Shown: positions 42,712-51,946 of the stretch, in pieces
How positions within the stretch are numbered: the first letter of the stretch is position 1
Layout of the letters: every line of letters begins with the position of its first letter
Assembly: GCF_002298975.1 (NCBI RefSeq)
Contig: NZ_DBMV01000022.1
Span: forward strand, 14,729 to 78,728
Direction of reading: 5' to 3'
DNA from: Ralstonia sp. UBA689
GTDB taxonomy: Bacteria; Pseudomonadota; Gammaproteobacteria; Burkholderiales; Burkholderiaceae
Length of the DNA: 64,000 nucleotides
The notes under the pieces: model-generated
Databases searched by the model: none
The model's input: the letters and a program-made list of their open reading frames with translations, nothing else
Told to the model about the DNA's origin: nothing
Translations under genes and position numbers: made by a program

Positions 42712-44265
42712 TCAGTCGTCGGTGGTGTTACCTAACGCCGCTGCCTCCGCATCTGATGTGCGGCGCGCCTTGGTGACGGCGTAACGGTCCAGCGTGGCCG
42801 CCCGCGCGCCTGCGTGGTCGACGATGGGCACAGGATAGGTCTCGCCCAGCACGATGCCCGCATCCTTCAGCACATCGGCCGGGGCCGTCCACGGGGCGTG
42901 AATGAACTTGTCGGGCAGCCGGGCGAGCTGTGGCAGGTACTTGCGGATGAATCGGCCCTGCGGGTCGAACTTCTCCGATTGTGTGACGGGGTTGAAGATA
43001 CGGAACCACGGCTGCGCATCGCAACCGCTGGAGGCCGCCCACTGCCAGCCGCCGTTGTTGGCCGCGAAATCGAAGTCATTGAGCATGTCGGCAAAGTACT
43101 GCTCGCCGCGCCGCCAGTCGATGCCCAAATCCTTGATGAGAAAGCTGGCGGCCACCATGCGCAGGCGGTTGTGCATATAGCCGCTCTGGAAGATTTGCAG
43201 CATGGCCGCATCGACGAGCGGGTAGCCGGTGCGTGCGGTCTTCCATGCTTCGAAGCGCGCATCGCCGGTTTCACCTTCGACCCAGCGGATGCGGTCGAAC
43301 TCGGGGTGGAACGATGCACCATCGGCCAGGTCGGGCCGGTGATGCAGGATCATGAAATAGAAATCACGCCAGATCAGCTCCGACAGCCACGTGGCCGCCC
43401 CACGGCTGCCGCGCAGCATGGCGGCATGGGCGCGGGCCGCCAGTGTGCGGATCGACACGGTGCCGAAGCGCAGGTGTGCCGACAGGTAGCTGGGCCCCCG
43501 TACGGCGGGGAAATCGCGGCGCGCATGGTAGTCGTCCATCCGTGCCTCAAAGTCGACGAGCAGCGCATCCCCACCCGACATGCCGGTCGGCAGGGCGATA
43601 TCGGCGAGGTTTGAAGGCGCAAAGCCCATCGCCTCCAATGAAGGCGTGGCATGCACAAGTGCACGTGGCGGCTTGGCCAGCGCGCCAAAGTACGGCTCGG
43701 TCGGATACGCGCGCAGGTCAAACGGCGTGAGTGCGGCCAGCCACGCGTTCTTGTACGGCGTGAAAACGCCGTATGGCTTGCCTTGGCCGTTGAGGATCTC
43801 AGCGCGCTCGAAGATCACCTGATCCTTGAAATCGAACCACGCGCATGGCTGCTGGGTGAGCGCCTTGCGCACGGCTTCATCGCGGGCCTGCGCAGCGGGC
43901 TCTTCGTCGTGGTTGGCGAAGACGGCCTCCGCGCCCAGCTTGCGTGCGAGGTCAGGAATGGCATGGCGCGGGTGGTCGTGCACGACGATGAGGTCGCCGC
44001 CGGCTTCGCGCAGCGCGATGCGCAATTCCTCGATCGATGCGCGGAGGAACGCGATGCGACGGTCTGCCTTGAGCCCGCGCGCGAGTAGTGCGTCAAGGAT
44101 GTCGCGGTCGAACACGAACACGCAATAGACCTCGCGGCAGTGGCGCAGGGCATAATGCAGCGCCGCGTGGTCGAAGTGCCGCAGATCGCGCCGGAACCAC
44201 ACCAGACCGCGCTGGAAATGCGTGTCGATGCGATAGGGCTGGCGGGTTCCAATAGGTAGCGGCAT
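42712..44265 (-). CDS. phrB: Deoxyribodipyrimidine photolyase (class I)
   Basis: 517 residues from the ATG at 44265 (MPLPIGTRQPYRIDTH...GLVWFRRDLR); a GTG at 44328 is the longer option and no start has a good ribosome site. N-terminal alpha/beta antenna domain (LVWFRRDLRHFDHAALHYAL), then the FAD domain: RGPSYLSAHLRFGTVSIR, SELIWRDFYFMILHH, FQSGYMHNRLRM, NGGWQWAASSGCDAQPWFRIFNP. The tryptophans of the electron-transfer chain are present. It repairs UV pyrimidine dimers with blue light. Divergent from rsuA with 72 bases between. Confidence 0.93.
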   Translation of the reverse strand: MPLPIGTRQPYRIDTHFQRGLVWFRRDLRHFDHAALHYALRHCREVYCVFVFDRDILDALLARGLKADRRIAFLRASIEELRIALREAGGDLIVVHDHPRHAIPDLARKLGAEAVFANHDEEPAAQARDEAVRKALTQQPCAWFDFKDQVIFERAEILNGQGKPYGVFTPYKNAWLAALTPFDLRAYPTEPYFGALAKPPRALVHATPSLEAMGFAPSNLADIALPTGMSGGDALLVDFEARMDDYHARRDFPAVRGPSYLSAHLRFGTVSIRTLAARAHAAMLRGSRGAATWLSELIWRDFYFMILHHRPDLADGASFHPEFDRIRWVEGETGDARFEAWKTARTGYPLVDAAMLQIFQSGYMHNRLRMVAASFLIKDLGIDWRRGEQYFADMLNDFDFAANNGGWQWAASSGCDAQPWFRIFNPVTQSEKFDPQGRFIRKYLPQLARLPDKFIHAPWTAPADVLKDAGIVLGETYPVPIVDHAGARAATLDRYAVTKARRTSDAEAAALGNTTDD

Positions 44266-44337
44266 GGTCGGCGGTCGGAAGATTCGGCCGAGCGTATCGC
44301 AAAATCGGCGCGGTATCTCCTTATTCACGTTGTTGTC

Positions 44338-45087
44338 ATGACTGCTTCATCTGCCCGTCTTCCGCTGTACCGCATCCTGCAATCCCAAGGCTTTGGCACA
44401 CGCCGTTATTGCAAGGACCTCGTGCTCGCCGGGCTGGTGCTCATCAACGGGGTCGAGATGGAGGACCCGGACGCGCTGGTCGATACCGCCGGCCTGGTGC
44501 TGGACGTGGATGGCGAGCGCTGGGCGTACCACGCGCGCGCCTACCTGATGCTCAACAAGCCGGCCGGGGTGGAGTGCTCGCAAAAGCCGAAGCACCACCC
44601 GAGCGTCTACACGCTGTTGCCGGTGCCGCTGCGCGAGCGCGGCGTCCAATGCGTCGGGCGGCTTGATCAGGACACCACCGGCCTGCTGCTGCTGACCGAC
44701 GACGGCCAGTTCGTTCACACGCTCACCAGCCCGCGCCACCAGGTGCCCAAGGTGTACGAAATCACCACCGCCGAACCGGTAACCGACGAACAAGTCGCTC
44801 GGTTGTGCGCAGGCGTGCTGCTGGCAGACGAGAATGAAAACGTTGCCGCCGCCTGGGCCGAGCGCGTGGACACTTACCACTTGCGCATGGCGCTCACGCA
44901 GGGCAAATATCATCAGGTGAAACGCATGGTAGCCGCCGCCGGCAACCACGTGGAAGGGCTGCACCGCAGTGCCATCGGTGGGCTTTCCCTCGGAGCCGAT
45001 CTGGCGCCCGGTGAATGGCGCTGGCTGGAGGCGGCTGATCTGGAAGCACTGAATACCACACCGCCACACGCTGGCCGGGGTGCGTGA
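44338..45087 (+). CDS. rsuA: 16S rRNA pseudouridine synthase (RsuA type)
   Basis: 249 residues. N-terminal S4 RNA-binding domain (LYRILQSQGFGTRRYCKDLVLAGLVLINGVEM) and a catalytic domain with the essential Asp in GRLDQDTTGLLLLTDDG, plus YHQVKRMVAAAGNHVEGLHR. It is closest in form to RsuA, which makes pseudouridine 516 in 16S rRNA; RluB/E/F-type activity cannot be excluded. Confidence 0.88.
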   Translation: MTASSARLPLYRILQSQGFGTRRYCKDLVLAGLVLINGVEMEDPDALVDTAGLVLDVDGERWAYHARAYLMLNKPAGVECSQKPKHHPSVYTLLPVPLRERGVQCVGRLDQDTTGLLLLTDDGQFVHTLTSPRHQVPKVYEITTAEPVTDEQVARLCAGVLLADENENVAAAWAERVDTYHLRMALTQGKYHQVKRMVAAAGNHVEGLHRSAIGGLSLGADLAPGEWRWLEAADLEALNTTPPHAGRGA

Positions 45088-45171
45088 GTCACCACAAAAA
45101 TAATCCCCTCCCAAGGCTGACTCCTCCAAATGAAAGGGGCGATGGTCGGGGGCTTTTGGTAAACTAGTCGC

Positions 45172-45744
45172 ATGGCCTCGCCGGACGCACCCATCAATCT
45201 CACGAATCAGTTCCTGATCGCTATGCCCGGCATGGCGGATTCCACATTTTCGGGCACGGTGGTGTACATGTGCGAGCACAACGAGCGCGGCGCGCTCGGC
45301 CTCGTCATCAACCGCCCCATCGACATCGACCTGGCGACGCTGTTCGACAAGATCGACCTCAAGCTCGAAATTCACCCCCTCGCAGAACAGCCCGTGTATT
45401 ACGGTGGCCCGGTGCAGACCGAGCGCGGCTTTGTGCTGCATGACGCTACAGGCGCGTATTCATCGTCGCTGGCGGTGCCGGGCGGGCTGGAAATGACCAC
45501 CTCGAAGGATGTGCTGGAGGCCGTTGCCCAGGGCGGCGGGCCGCACCGATTCATCCTGACCCTCGGGTATGCGGGCTGGAGTGCCGGCCAACTGGAGGAA
45601 GAAATCAGCCGCAACGGCTGGCTGACCGTCCAGGCCGATCCCGAGATCATCTTCAACGTGCCTGCCGAAGAGAGGTTTGCCGCCGCGCTGAACCTGCTCG
45701 GCATCAACCCCGCCATGCTGTCGGGCGAGGCTGGGCATGCCTGA
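45172..45744 (+). CDS. yqgE: UPF0301/AlgH family protein YqgE
   Basis: 190 residues: NQFLIAMPGMADSTFSGTVVYMCEHNERGALGLVINRP is the family signature, with YYGGPVQTERGFVLH further on. Function is unsettled; it is linked with alginate regulation in Pseudomonas by name only. It overlaps ruvX by 8 bases and starts the yqgE-ruvX-pyrR-pyrB-pyrC' set, an arrangement common in beta- and gamma-proteobacteria. TAAACT a few bases before the start may be a -10 element. Confidence 0.92.
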   Translation: MASPDAPINLTNQFLIAMPGMADSTFSGTVVYMCEHNERGALGLVINRPIDIDLATLFDKIDLKLEIHPLAEQPVYYGGPVQTERGFVLHDATGAYSSSLAVPGGLEMTTSKDVLEAVAQGGGPHRFILTLGYAGWSAGQLEEEISRNGWLTVQADPEIIFNVPAEERFAAALNLLGINPAMLSGEAGHA

Positions 45745-46174
45745 GCCGGCGCGTCCGGCTCCCGCCCCCGTCGTGCCCGCAGAGGGTACTTTGCTGGCAT
45801 TCGATTACGGCGAAAAGCGCATCGGCGTGGCGCTGGGCAATTCCATCACGCGCTCGGCGCGGGCACTGGAGACGATCTCCAACCGCTCGGTCGACTTCCG
45901 CTTTGCGCAGATCACGCGCCTGGTCAACGAATGGCAGCCGGTCGGTTTCGTGGTCGGCATGCCGGTCCACCCGGAAGGGGATGAGCAGCCGATGATCAAG
46001 CTGGCCAAGCGCTTCGGCAATCAATTGCATGGCCGTTACGGCCTGCCGGTGACCTGGGTGGACGAACGTTACTCGTCGATTGCCGCACAGGACGCCGGTG
46101 CCTCCGACGATGTGCTCGACGCTGAGGCCGCGCGCATCATCCTCCAACAGTTCTTCGACGAATCACACGCATGA
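45737..46174 (+). CDS. ruvX: Putative pre-16S rRNA nuclease / Holliday junction resolvase-like YqgF (RuvX)
   Basis: 145 residues with the RNase H-like fold: LLAFDYGEKRIGVALGN gives the first catalytic Asp, GMPVHPEGDEQPM and WVDERYSSIAAQ the Glu, and DAEAARIILQQFF the last Asp region. YqgF is needed for 5' maturation of 16S rRNA in E. coli. It overlaps its neighbours on both sides (8 and 4 bases). Confidence 0.93.
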   Translation: MPEPARPAPAPVVPAEGTLLAFDYGEKRIGVALGNSITRSARALETISNRSVDFRFAQITRLVNEWQPVGFVVGMPVHPEGDEQPMIKLAKRFGNQLHGRYGLPVTWVDERYSSIAAQDAGASDDVLDAEAARIILQQFFDESHA

Positions 46175-46689
46175 CATCGCAACAGATTGATGCCGAGGCG
46201 CTGTATCAGAGCCTCGTCGCGCAACTGCGCACGCAGGTGGCCTGCGGCCATGCCTGGTCGGTGGCCGGAATCGTCAGTGGCGGCGCCTGGATTGCCAAGC
46301 GCCTGGCGCTTGACCTGGGCCTGCCGGAATTCGGCGTCGTCAACGTGGCAATGCACCGCGACGACTACGCCAAGAAAGGCCTGCACGCGCAAGCCCAGCC
46401 GACCACGCTTCCGTTTGACGTGAACGAGCGCCGCATCCTGCTGGTGGACGACGTGCTGGCCAGCGGCCGCACGATCCGCGCCGCGATCAACGAGCTGTTC
46501 GACTACGGCCGCCCGGCCGCCGTGGAACTGGCCGTGCTGGTCGACCGCGGCGAGCGCCAGTTGCCCATCGCACCCGACTACATTGGCGAGCGCATCACGC
46601 TGCCGGCCAATGAGTCGCTCGTGCTTGCCGAGGTGGGGGAGGGCGAGGCCACACGTTTTACCTTCACGCGCGAGGCCAAGGGTGCCTGA
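46171..46689 (+). CDS. pyrR: PyrR, bifunctional pyr operon regulator / uracil phosphoribosyltransferase
   Basis: 172 residues. The PRPP-binding loop is ILLVDDVLASGRTIRAAINEL; GIVSGGAWIAKRLA and LDLGLPEFGVVNVAMHRDDYAKKGLH are the other active-site strands. In Bacillus PyrR binds RNA and attenuates pyr genes; in proteobacteria this is less sure. It overlaps ruvX by 4 bases and lies 60 bases before pyrB. Confidence 0.92.
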   Translation: MTSQQIDAEALYQSLVAQLRTQVACGHAWSVAGIVSGGAWIAKRLALDLGLPEFGVVNVAMHRDDYAKKGLHAQAQPTTLPFDVNERRILLVDDVLASGRTIRAAINELFDYGRPAAVELAVLVDRGERQLPIAPDYIGERITLPANESLVLAEVGEGEATRFTFTREAKGA

Positions 46690-46749
46690 CCCTGCGCGCC
46701 GCATCGTTTCCGCTTTTGATCTGACCGCTTTCGTCGCTTTTCGTCTCTC

Positions 46750-47721
46750 ATGACCAAGACTTTCGCCAACCCGCAGCTCACGAAAAACGGCGAGCTCAAG
46801 CACCTGCTGTCGATCGAGGGGCTGTCGCGCGACATCCTCACGCATGTGCTGGACACCGCGCAGCAGTTCGTCTCCGTGTCGGATTCCGACCGCGAAGTAA
46901 AGAAGGTGCCGCTGCTGCGCGGCAAGAGCGTATTCAACCTGTTTTTCGAGAACTCCACGCGCACGCGCACCACGTTCGAAATTGCGGCCAAGCGGCTGTC
47001 GGCGGACGTGATCAACCTGAACATCAACGCGTCGTCCACCAGCAAGGGTGAGTCGCTGCTCGACACGATCAACAACCTGTCGGCGATGCAGGCGGACATG
47101 TTCGTCGTGCGGCATGCGAGCTCGGGCGCGCCGTACCTGATTGCCGAGCACGTCGCGCCGCACGTGCACGTGATCAACGCGGGCGATGGCCGCCATGCAC
47201 ACCCCACGCAGGGGTTGCTCGACATGTACACCATCCGCCACTACAAGAAGGATTTCTCCAACCTGACGGTGGCGATCGTCGGCGATATCCTGCACTCGCG
47301 TGTGGCGCGTTCCGACATCCATGCGCTGACGACGCTGGGCTGCGCCGAGGTGCGCGCCATCGGCCCGCGCACGCTACTGCCGGGCGGCCTGGAGCACATG
47401 GGCGTGCGTGTCTTCCACAACATGGAAGAGGGTTTGAAGGGCGTCGATGTGGTCATCATGCTGCGCCTACAGAATGAGCGCATGAGCGGCGCGCTGCTGC
47501 CCTCCGCGCAGGAATATTTCAAGGCGTACGGTCTCACGCAAGAGCGCCTGGCGCTGGCCAAGCCGGACGCCATCGTCATGCACCCGGGCCCGATGAACCG
47601 TGGCGTGGAGATCGACTCCGCCGTGGCCGACGGCCCGCAATCGGTGATCCTGAACCAGGTGACATTCGGCATTGCCGTGCGTATGGCGGTGATGGGCATC
47701 GTGGCGGGCAACAACGACTAA
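46750..47721 (+). CDS. pyrB: Aspartate carbamoyltransferase catalytic subunit
   Basis: 323 residues. Carbamoyl-phosphate loop FENSTRTRTTFE, the STSKGESLLDT loop with Lys, HPTQGLLD, and MLRLQNERM. It makes carbamoyl aspartate, step two of pyrimidine synthesis. The gene is followed 8 bases later by a dihydroorotase-like gene lacking metal ligands and there is no pyrI, so it belongs to the class of ATCases that assemble with an inactive PyrC'. Confidence 0.96.
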   Translation: MTKTFANPQLTKNGELKHLLSIEGLSRDILTHVLDTAQQFVSVSDSDREVKKVPLLRGKSVFNLFFENSTRTRTTFEIAAKRLSADVINLNINASSTSKGESLLDTINNLSAMQADMFVVRHASSGAPYLIAEHVAPHVHVINAGDGRHAHPTQGLLDMYTIRHYKKDFSNLTVAIVGDILHSRVARSDIHALTTLGCAEVRAIGPRTLLPGGLEHMGVRVFHNMEEGLKGVDVVIMLRLQNERMSGALLPSAQEYFKAYGLTQERLALAKPDAIVMHPGPMNRGVEIDSAVADGPQSVILNQVTFGIAVRMAVMGIVAGNND

Positions 47722-47729
47722 GAAGACCG

Positions 47730-49007
47730 ATGAAACTGCATATCAAGGGTGGCCGCCTGATCGACCCGGCCAACGGCATTGACGCGCAACAGGATCTGTA
47801 CCTCGCGGCGGGCAAGGTGGTCGGTGTTGGCCACGCGCCGGCGGATTTCCATGCCAACAAGACCGTCGACGCAACGGGCCTGATCGTCTGCCCGGGCCTG
47901 ATCGACCTCTCCGCCCGCCTGCGCGAGCCCGGCTACGAATACAAGGCGACGCTTGAATCCGAAATGGCCGCCGCGATGGCCGGTGGCGTGACCTCGCTTG
48001 TATGCCCGCCTGACACCGACCCCGTGCTCGATGAGCCGGGCCTGGTCGAGATGCTCAAGTTCCGCGCGCGCAACCTGAATCAGGCGCACGTGTATCCGCT
48101 GGGCGCGCTGACGGTTGGCCTGAAGGGCTCGGTGCTGACCGAGATGGCTGAGTTGACCGAATCTGGTTGCATCGGCTTCTCGCAGGCCGATGCGCCGATG
48201 ACCGACACACAGGTGCTGATGCGCTCGCTGCAATACGCGCAGACGTTCGGCTTTACCGTCTGGCTGCGCGCAGAAGACCCCTACCTGGGCAAGGGTGGCG
48301 TGGCGGCGAGCGGCCCGCTGGCTTCGCGCCTGGGCCTCTCCGGCGTGCCGGTGATAGCCGAGACGGTACGCCTGCATACCATTTTCGAACTGATGCGCAG
48401 CACCGGCGCGCGCGTGCACCTGTGTCGTCTGTCGTCTGTCGCCGGCATCGACCTCGTGCGCCGCGCCAAGGCCGAAGGCCTGCCGGTTACCTGCGACGTG
48501 AACGTCCACCACATCTCGCTGACTGACGTCGATATCGGCTACTTCAATTCGCAAATGCGCTTCGTGCCGCCGCTGCGCTCTGGCCGGGATCGCGACGGCA
48601 TCGTGCGCGCACTGGCCGACGGCACTATTGACGCGATCTGCTCCGACCACACGCCGGTGGACGATGACGAGAAGCTGTTGCCGTTTGCCGAGGCCTCGCC
48701 CGGCGCGACAGGGCTGGAGACCCTGTTGCCATTGACCCTGCGCTGGGCGGTCGAGCACAAGGTCGGCCTGCCCAAGGCGCTGGCCCGTATCACGAGTGAG
48801 CCGGCCCGCGTGCTGGGCCTGCATGCGGGCTCGCTGGAAGTGGGTGCCATGGCCGACGTGTGCGTGTTTGATCCGGACGCGACCTGGAAGGTCGAGCCGC
48901 GCAGCCTGCGCAGCCAGGGCAAGAACTCGCCGTACCTGGGCTTTGAGCTGGCCGGCCGCGTGCGTGCCACGCTGGTTGCCGGTCACCTTGCCTATGACGG
49001 GCATTGA
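47730..49007 (+). CDS. pyrX: Inactive dihydroorotase homologue PyrC' (PyrX), ATCase partner
   Basis: 425 residues, amidohydrolase fold. The D-x-H-x-H-L-R motif of true dihydroorotases reads DLSARLR (Asp59, then Ser61 and Arg63 for the two histidines), and the later H-x-x-H reads HLCRLS, so metal ligands are missing. VHHISLTD and SDHTPVDDDEK remain. In Pseudomonas such a PyrC' has no dihydroorotase activity and is needed for assembly of active ATCase; the same is inferred here. An active pyrC must exist elsewhere. The end overlaps the acyltransferase gene by 14 bases. Confidence 0.9.
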   Translation: MKLHIKGGRLIDPANGIDAQQDLYLAAGKVVGVGHAPADFHANKTVDATGLIVCPGLIDLSARLREPGYEYKATLESEMAAAMAGGVTSLVCPPDTDPVLDEPGLVEMLKFRARNLNQAHVYPLGALTVGLKGSVLTEMAELTESGCIGFSQADAPMTDTQVLMRSLQYAQTFGFTVWLRAEDPYLGKGGVAASGPLASRLGLSGVPVIAETVRLHTIFELMRSTGARVHLCRLSSVAGIDLVRRAKAEGLPVTCDVNVHHISLTDVDIGYFNSQMRFVPPLRSGRDRDGIVRALADGTIDAICSDHTPVDDDEKLLPFAEASPGATGLETLLPLTLRWAVEHKVGLPKALARITSEPARVLGLHAGSLEVGAMADVCVFDPDATWKVEPRSLRSQGKNSPYLGFELAGRVRATLVAGHLAYDGH

Positions 49008-49800
49008 CCAGCGCGTGCAAGGCGCGCCGTCTGACGTGAGCGGGCAAGCTCAACCGCAGCGCAAGCACGTGTTGCGCAAGCTGCGTCTGCTCGTGCACTT
49101 GGCTGAAGGCATTGCCACCTGCGCGCTGCTGTTCTGGTGGATTGGCCCCAAGCGCAGGCAGGCGCTCATCCAGCGGTGGTCGCGCAAGCTGCTGGCGTTG
49201 TTCCGTGTCTCGCTGGTCGTGCATGGCGAGACGGCCGAAATCAAGGACCTGGCCGGGTCGATGCTGGTATCGAATCACGTTTCATGGCTCGATATCTACG
49301 CCATCAATAGCTGGCATCCGCCACGCTTCGTCGCCAAGTCGGAGATCCGCGGCTGGCCGGTGATCGGCTGGCTGTGCGCGCAGACCGGCGTGCTGTTCGT
49401 CGAGCGTGCCCGCAAGCGCGACGCGCACCGCATCATGCACGCCATCGCTGACGCGCTTCGCGGCGGTGATGCGATCTGCGTGTTTCCCGAAGGCACAACG
49501 TCGAACGGGCTGCATTTGCTGCCGTTCCACGCCAACCTGTTCCAGGCGCCGGTCAGCGCGGCAGCGCCGATTCGCCCGCTGGCATTGCGCTATCGCGTTG
49601 CCGCCACGGGTGAGTTGACGACGATTCCCGCGTACATCGACGACTTGTCGCTGCTGGATTCAGTTAACGCCATCCTGAACGGGCCGCCGCTGGTGGTCGA
49701 GGTCTACGTGGGTGCCACTGTGGCTCCGGAGATGGACCGCCGATCACTCGCCGCGCACAGCGAGCGCGCTGTCGCGGCCCTGATTCAACGCGCTGGCTGA
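48994..49800 (+). CDS. 1-acyl-sn-glycerol-3-phosphate acyltransferase (PlsC-type)
   Basis: 268 residues from the ATG at 48994, inside the end of pyrX. A membrane-associated N-terminus (LLVHLAEGIATCALLFWWIG), then acyltransferase motifs: H-x4-D in SNHVSWLDIYA, the arginine block LFVERARKRDA, FPEGTTSNG and the proline block near PIRPLALRY. It adds the second acyl chain in phospholipid synthesis or works on a related lysophospholipid. Coupled to the pyr genes by overlap only. Confidence 0.88.
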   Translation: MTGIDQRVQGAPSDVSGQAQPQRKHVLRKLRLLVHLAEGIATCALLFWWIGPKRRQALIQRWSRKLLALFRVSLVVHGETAEIKDLAGSMLVSNHVSWLDIYAINSWHPPRFVAKSEIRGWPVIGWLCAQTGVLFVERARKRDAHRIMHAIADALRGGDAICVFPEGTTSNGLHLLPFHANLFQAPVSAAAPIRPLALRYRVAATGELTTIPAYIDDLSLLDSVNAILNGPPLVVEVYVGATVAPEMDRRSLAAHSERAVAALIQRAG

Positions 49801-49815
49801 GGCGGTCGGCTGTTT

Positions 49816-50688
49816 CTACTTCGTCTTGTGAGCGAGTGGGTCCTGTGCCTGCTCGCATACGACCTGCACCACGTCACGCCCCGCCGGCGCGAGCGACAGC
49901 TTCGCCGCCGACAGATGGCCGCCCCACACGCACCCCGTATCCAGGCCGATCAGGTCGTCGCGCATGACCAGCCCCTTCGTGGACCAATGTCCAAAGACAA
50001 TCGGCGTACCGCGTGTGCGGCGGCCCGGAACGTCGAACCACGGCATGTGGCCGTCCGGGGCACCATCGGCGTCGGTCGTTTCGAACTCCATCGCGCCATC
50101 GGGCGTGCAAAAGCGCAGGCGGGTGAGGGCATTGATCGTCAGGCGCAGGCGGTCGATGCCGACGAGATCATTGCTCCACTTGTCCGGATGATTGCCGAAC
50201 GCGTCGGCCAGGAAGGTTTTCCAGTGCGGGCTGCGCAACTGGCGCTCCACGGCGCCCGCCAGCTCCAGCACGTCACCGGTCGTCCATTGCGGCAGCACGC
50301 CGGCATGCACCATCAGGAAGCCGTTTTCGAAAATGGCCAGAGGCTGGTGCCGCAGCCAAGTGATGAGCTGGTCGCTATCGGGCGCAGAGAGGATATCGGC
50401 GATGGTGTCACGCTTGCCCGGCTTGCGCACGCCGGCGGCCACGGCCAGCAGGTGGATGTCGTGGTTGCCCAGCACCGTGCGCGCACGGCCGGATTCGCAC
50501 AGCGCGATGACCTGGCGCAGGGTGCCGAGGGAGTCGGGGCCGCGGTTGACCAGATCGCCTACGAAACGCAGTGGTGCGTCGGCAGGCAGGGCAGCCAGGA
50601 TGGTTTGGAGGGGGGCGCAGCAGCCTTGGAGGTCGCCGATGGCGTGGGGGAAGATCGACGCGGCTGTCATGTAGTGTTGAGTGCGCAT
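49816..50688 (-). CDS. apaH: Symmetrical bis(5'-nucleosyl)-tetraphosphatase
   Basis: 290 residues; the start at 50688 is the longest, and ATG 50670 (MTAASIFPHAIGDLQGC) is equally possible as neither has a good ribosome site. Metallophosphatase motifs: GDLQGC, GDLVNRGPDS, GNHDIHLLA, and HAGVLPQW. It cleaves Ap4A to two ADP. Convergent with the acyltransferase gene and divergent from the O-antigen cluster. Confidence 0.93.
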   Translation of the reverse strand: MRTQHYMTAASIFPHAIGDLQGCCAPLQTILAALPADAPLRFVGDLVNRGPDSLGTLRQVIALCESGRARTVLGNHDIHLLAVAAGVRKPGKRDTIADILSAPDSDQLITWLRHQPLAIFENGFLMVHAGVLPQWTTGDVLELAGAVERQLRSPHWKTFLADAFGNHPDKWSNDLVGIDRLRLTINALTRLRFCTPDGAMEFETTDADGAPDGHMPWFDVPGRRTRGTPIVFGHWSTKGLVMRDDLIGLDTGCVWGGHLSAAKLSLAPAGRDVVQVVCEQAQDPLAHKTK

Positions 50689-50696
50689 TTAGTGGA

Positions 50697-50716
50697 TTGA
50701 GGCGCTGAAGCCTCAA
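50697..50716. promoter_or_regulatory. Inverted repeat in the apaH-rfbB divergent region
   Basis: TTGAGGC (50697-50703), GCTGAA, GCCTCAA (50710-50716), a perfect 7-bp dyad just upstream of the apaH start and 166 bases before rfbB. It could be an operator or the base of an RNA hairpin. Confidence 0.35.
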
Positions 50717-50881
50717 GTGTTACAGCGCGCTACAAAAATATGACGCCCATTGGTAGGGCTACCCATGGGGTCGGATAGAATATGACACTTCCAATTGTAC
50801 GTAACATTCCGTGCGCTTCGATGGTGACATTGCGCGGACCTCAAGGCGCGTGGCTGGGCCCGCAGCAAGGAGCACTGAGTT

Positions 50882-51946
50882 TTGTCTTACAGTCTCGTGA
50901 CCGGCGGTGCCGGTTTCATCGGCGGCAATTTTGTTCTGAACTGGCTGGCGAATCCTGACGCTGATGGTGTTGTCAATGTTGACAAGCTGACCTATGCCGG
51001 CAATCGCAAGACACTGGCATCGGTCGAGGCTGATCCGCGTCACATTTTTTCCCAGACAGATATTTGTGATCGCGCAGCACTGGACGCCTTGTTCGCTAAG
51101 TACAAGCCGCGCGCCGTGGTGCACTTTGCCGCAGAAAGCCACGTCGATCGGTCGATCCACGGGCCGGGCGAATTTGTTCAGACCAACATCGTCGGCACGT
51201 TCACTCTGCTGGAAGCTGCTCGCGCGTACTGGGGTGGGCTCGATGCTGATGCCCAGGCAGCATTCCGATTCCTGCACGTCTCGACCGACGAGGTGTTCGG
51301 CTCACTAGGCCCCAACGATCCGCCGTTCTCTGAAGTCACGCCGTATGCGCCGAATAGCCCCTACTCGGCATCCAAGGCCGCATCGGATCATCTTGTGCGC
51401 GCCTACCACCATACGTACGGCTTGCCTGTCCTGACGACCAATTGCTCGAACAACTACGGGCCGTATCATTTCCCGGAAAAGCTGATTCCGCTGATGATCG
51501 CGAATGCGCTCGGCGGGAAGCCGCTCCCGGTCTATGGTGATGGGCAGAACGTGCGGGACTGGCTCTACGTTGGCGACCATTGCGCCGCCATTCGCGAAGT
51601 GCTTGCGCGCGGCCGTCTGGGTGAGACCTATAACGTTGGTGGCTGGAACGAGATGACCAACCTTGAGGTTGTGCACACGTTGTGCGACCTGCTGGATCAG
51701 CTCAAGCCGAAGGCAAGCGGCTCGTATCGGAACCAGATCACGTTTGTGAAGGACCGCCCCGGCCATGATCGTCGCTATGCGATCGATGCCCGCAAGCTAG
51801 AGCGCGAACTGGGCTGGAAGCCTGCCGAAACGTTTGAGACGGGGTTGCGCAAGACAGTGCAGTGGTACTTGGATAACCAGGCCTGGGTGCAGGACGTGAT
51901 GTCCGGCGAGTATCGGAACTGGGTGGCGAAGCAATATGCTGCGTAA
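50882..51946 (+). CDS. rfbB: dTDP-glucose 4,6-dehydratase
   Basis: 354 residues. The start is a TTG at 50882: AAGGAG stands at 50867-50872, nine bases before, and the protein begins SYSLVTGGAGFIGGNF, the NAD-binding loop itself. Catalytic STDEVFG and Y-x-x-x-K in PYSASKAASDHL are present. It turns dTDP-glucose into the 4-keto-6-deoxy sugar, step two of dTDP-L-rhamnose. First gene of the O-antigen cluster; overlaps rfbD by 11 bases. Confidence 0.96.
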   Translation: MSYSLVTGGAGFIGGNFVLNWLANPDADGVVNVDKLTYAGNRKTLASVEADPRHIFSQTDICDRAALDALFAKYKPRAVVHFAAESHVDRSIHGPGEFVQTNIVGTFTLLEAARAYWGGLDADAQAAFRFLHVSTDEVFGSLGPNDPPFSEVTPYAPNSPYSASKAASDHLVRAYHHTYGLPVLTTNCSNNYGPYHFPEKLIPLMIANALGGKPLPVYGDGQNVRDWLYVGDHCAAIREVLARGRLGETYNVGGWNEMTNLEVVHTLCDLLDQLKPKASGSYRNQITFVKDRPGHDRRYAIDARKLERELGWKPAETFETGLRKTVQWYLDNQAWVQDVMSGEYRNWVAKQYAA

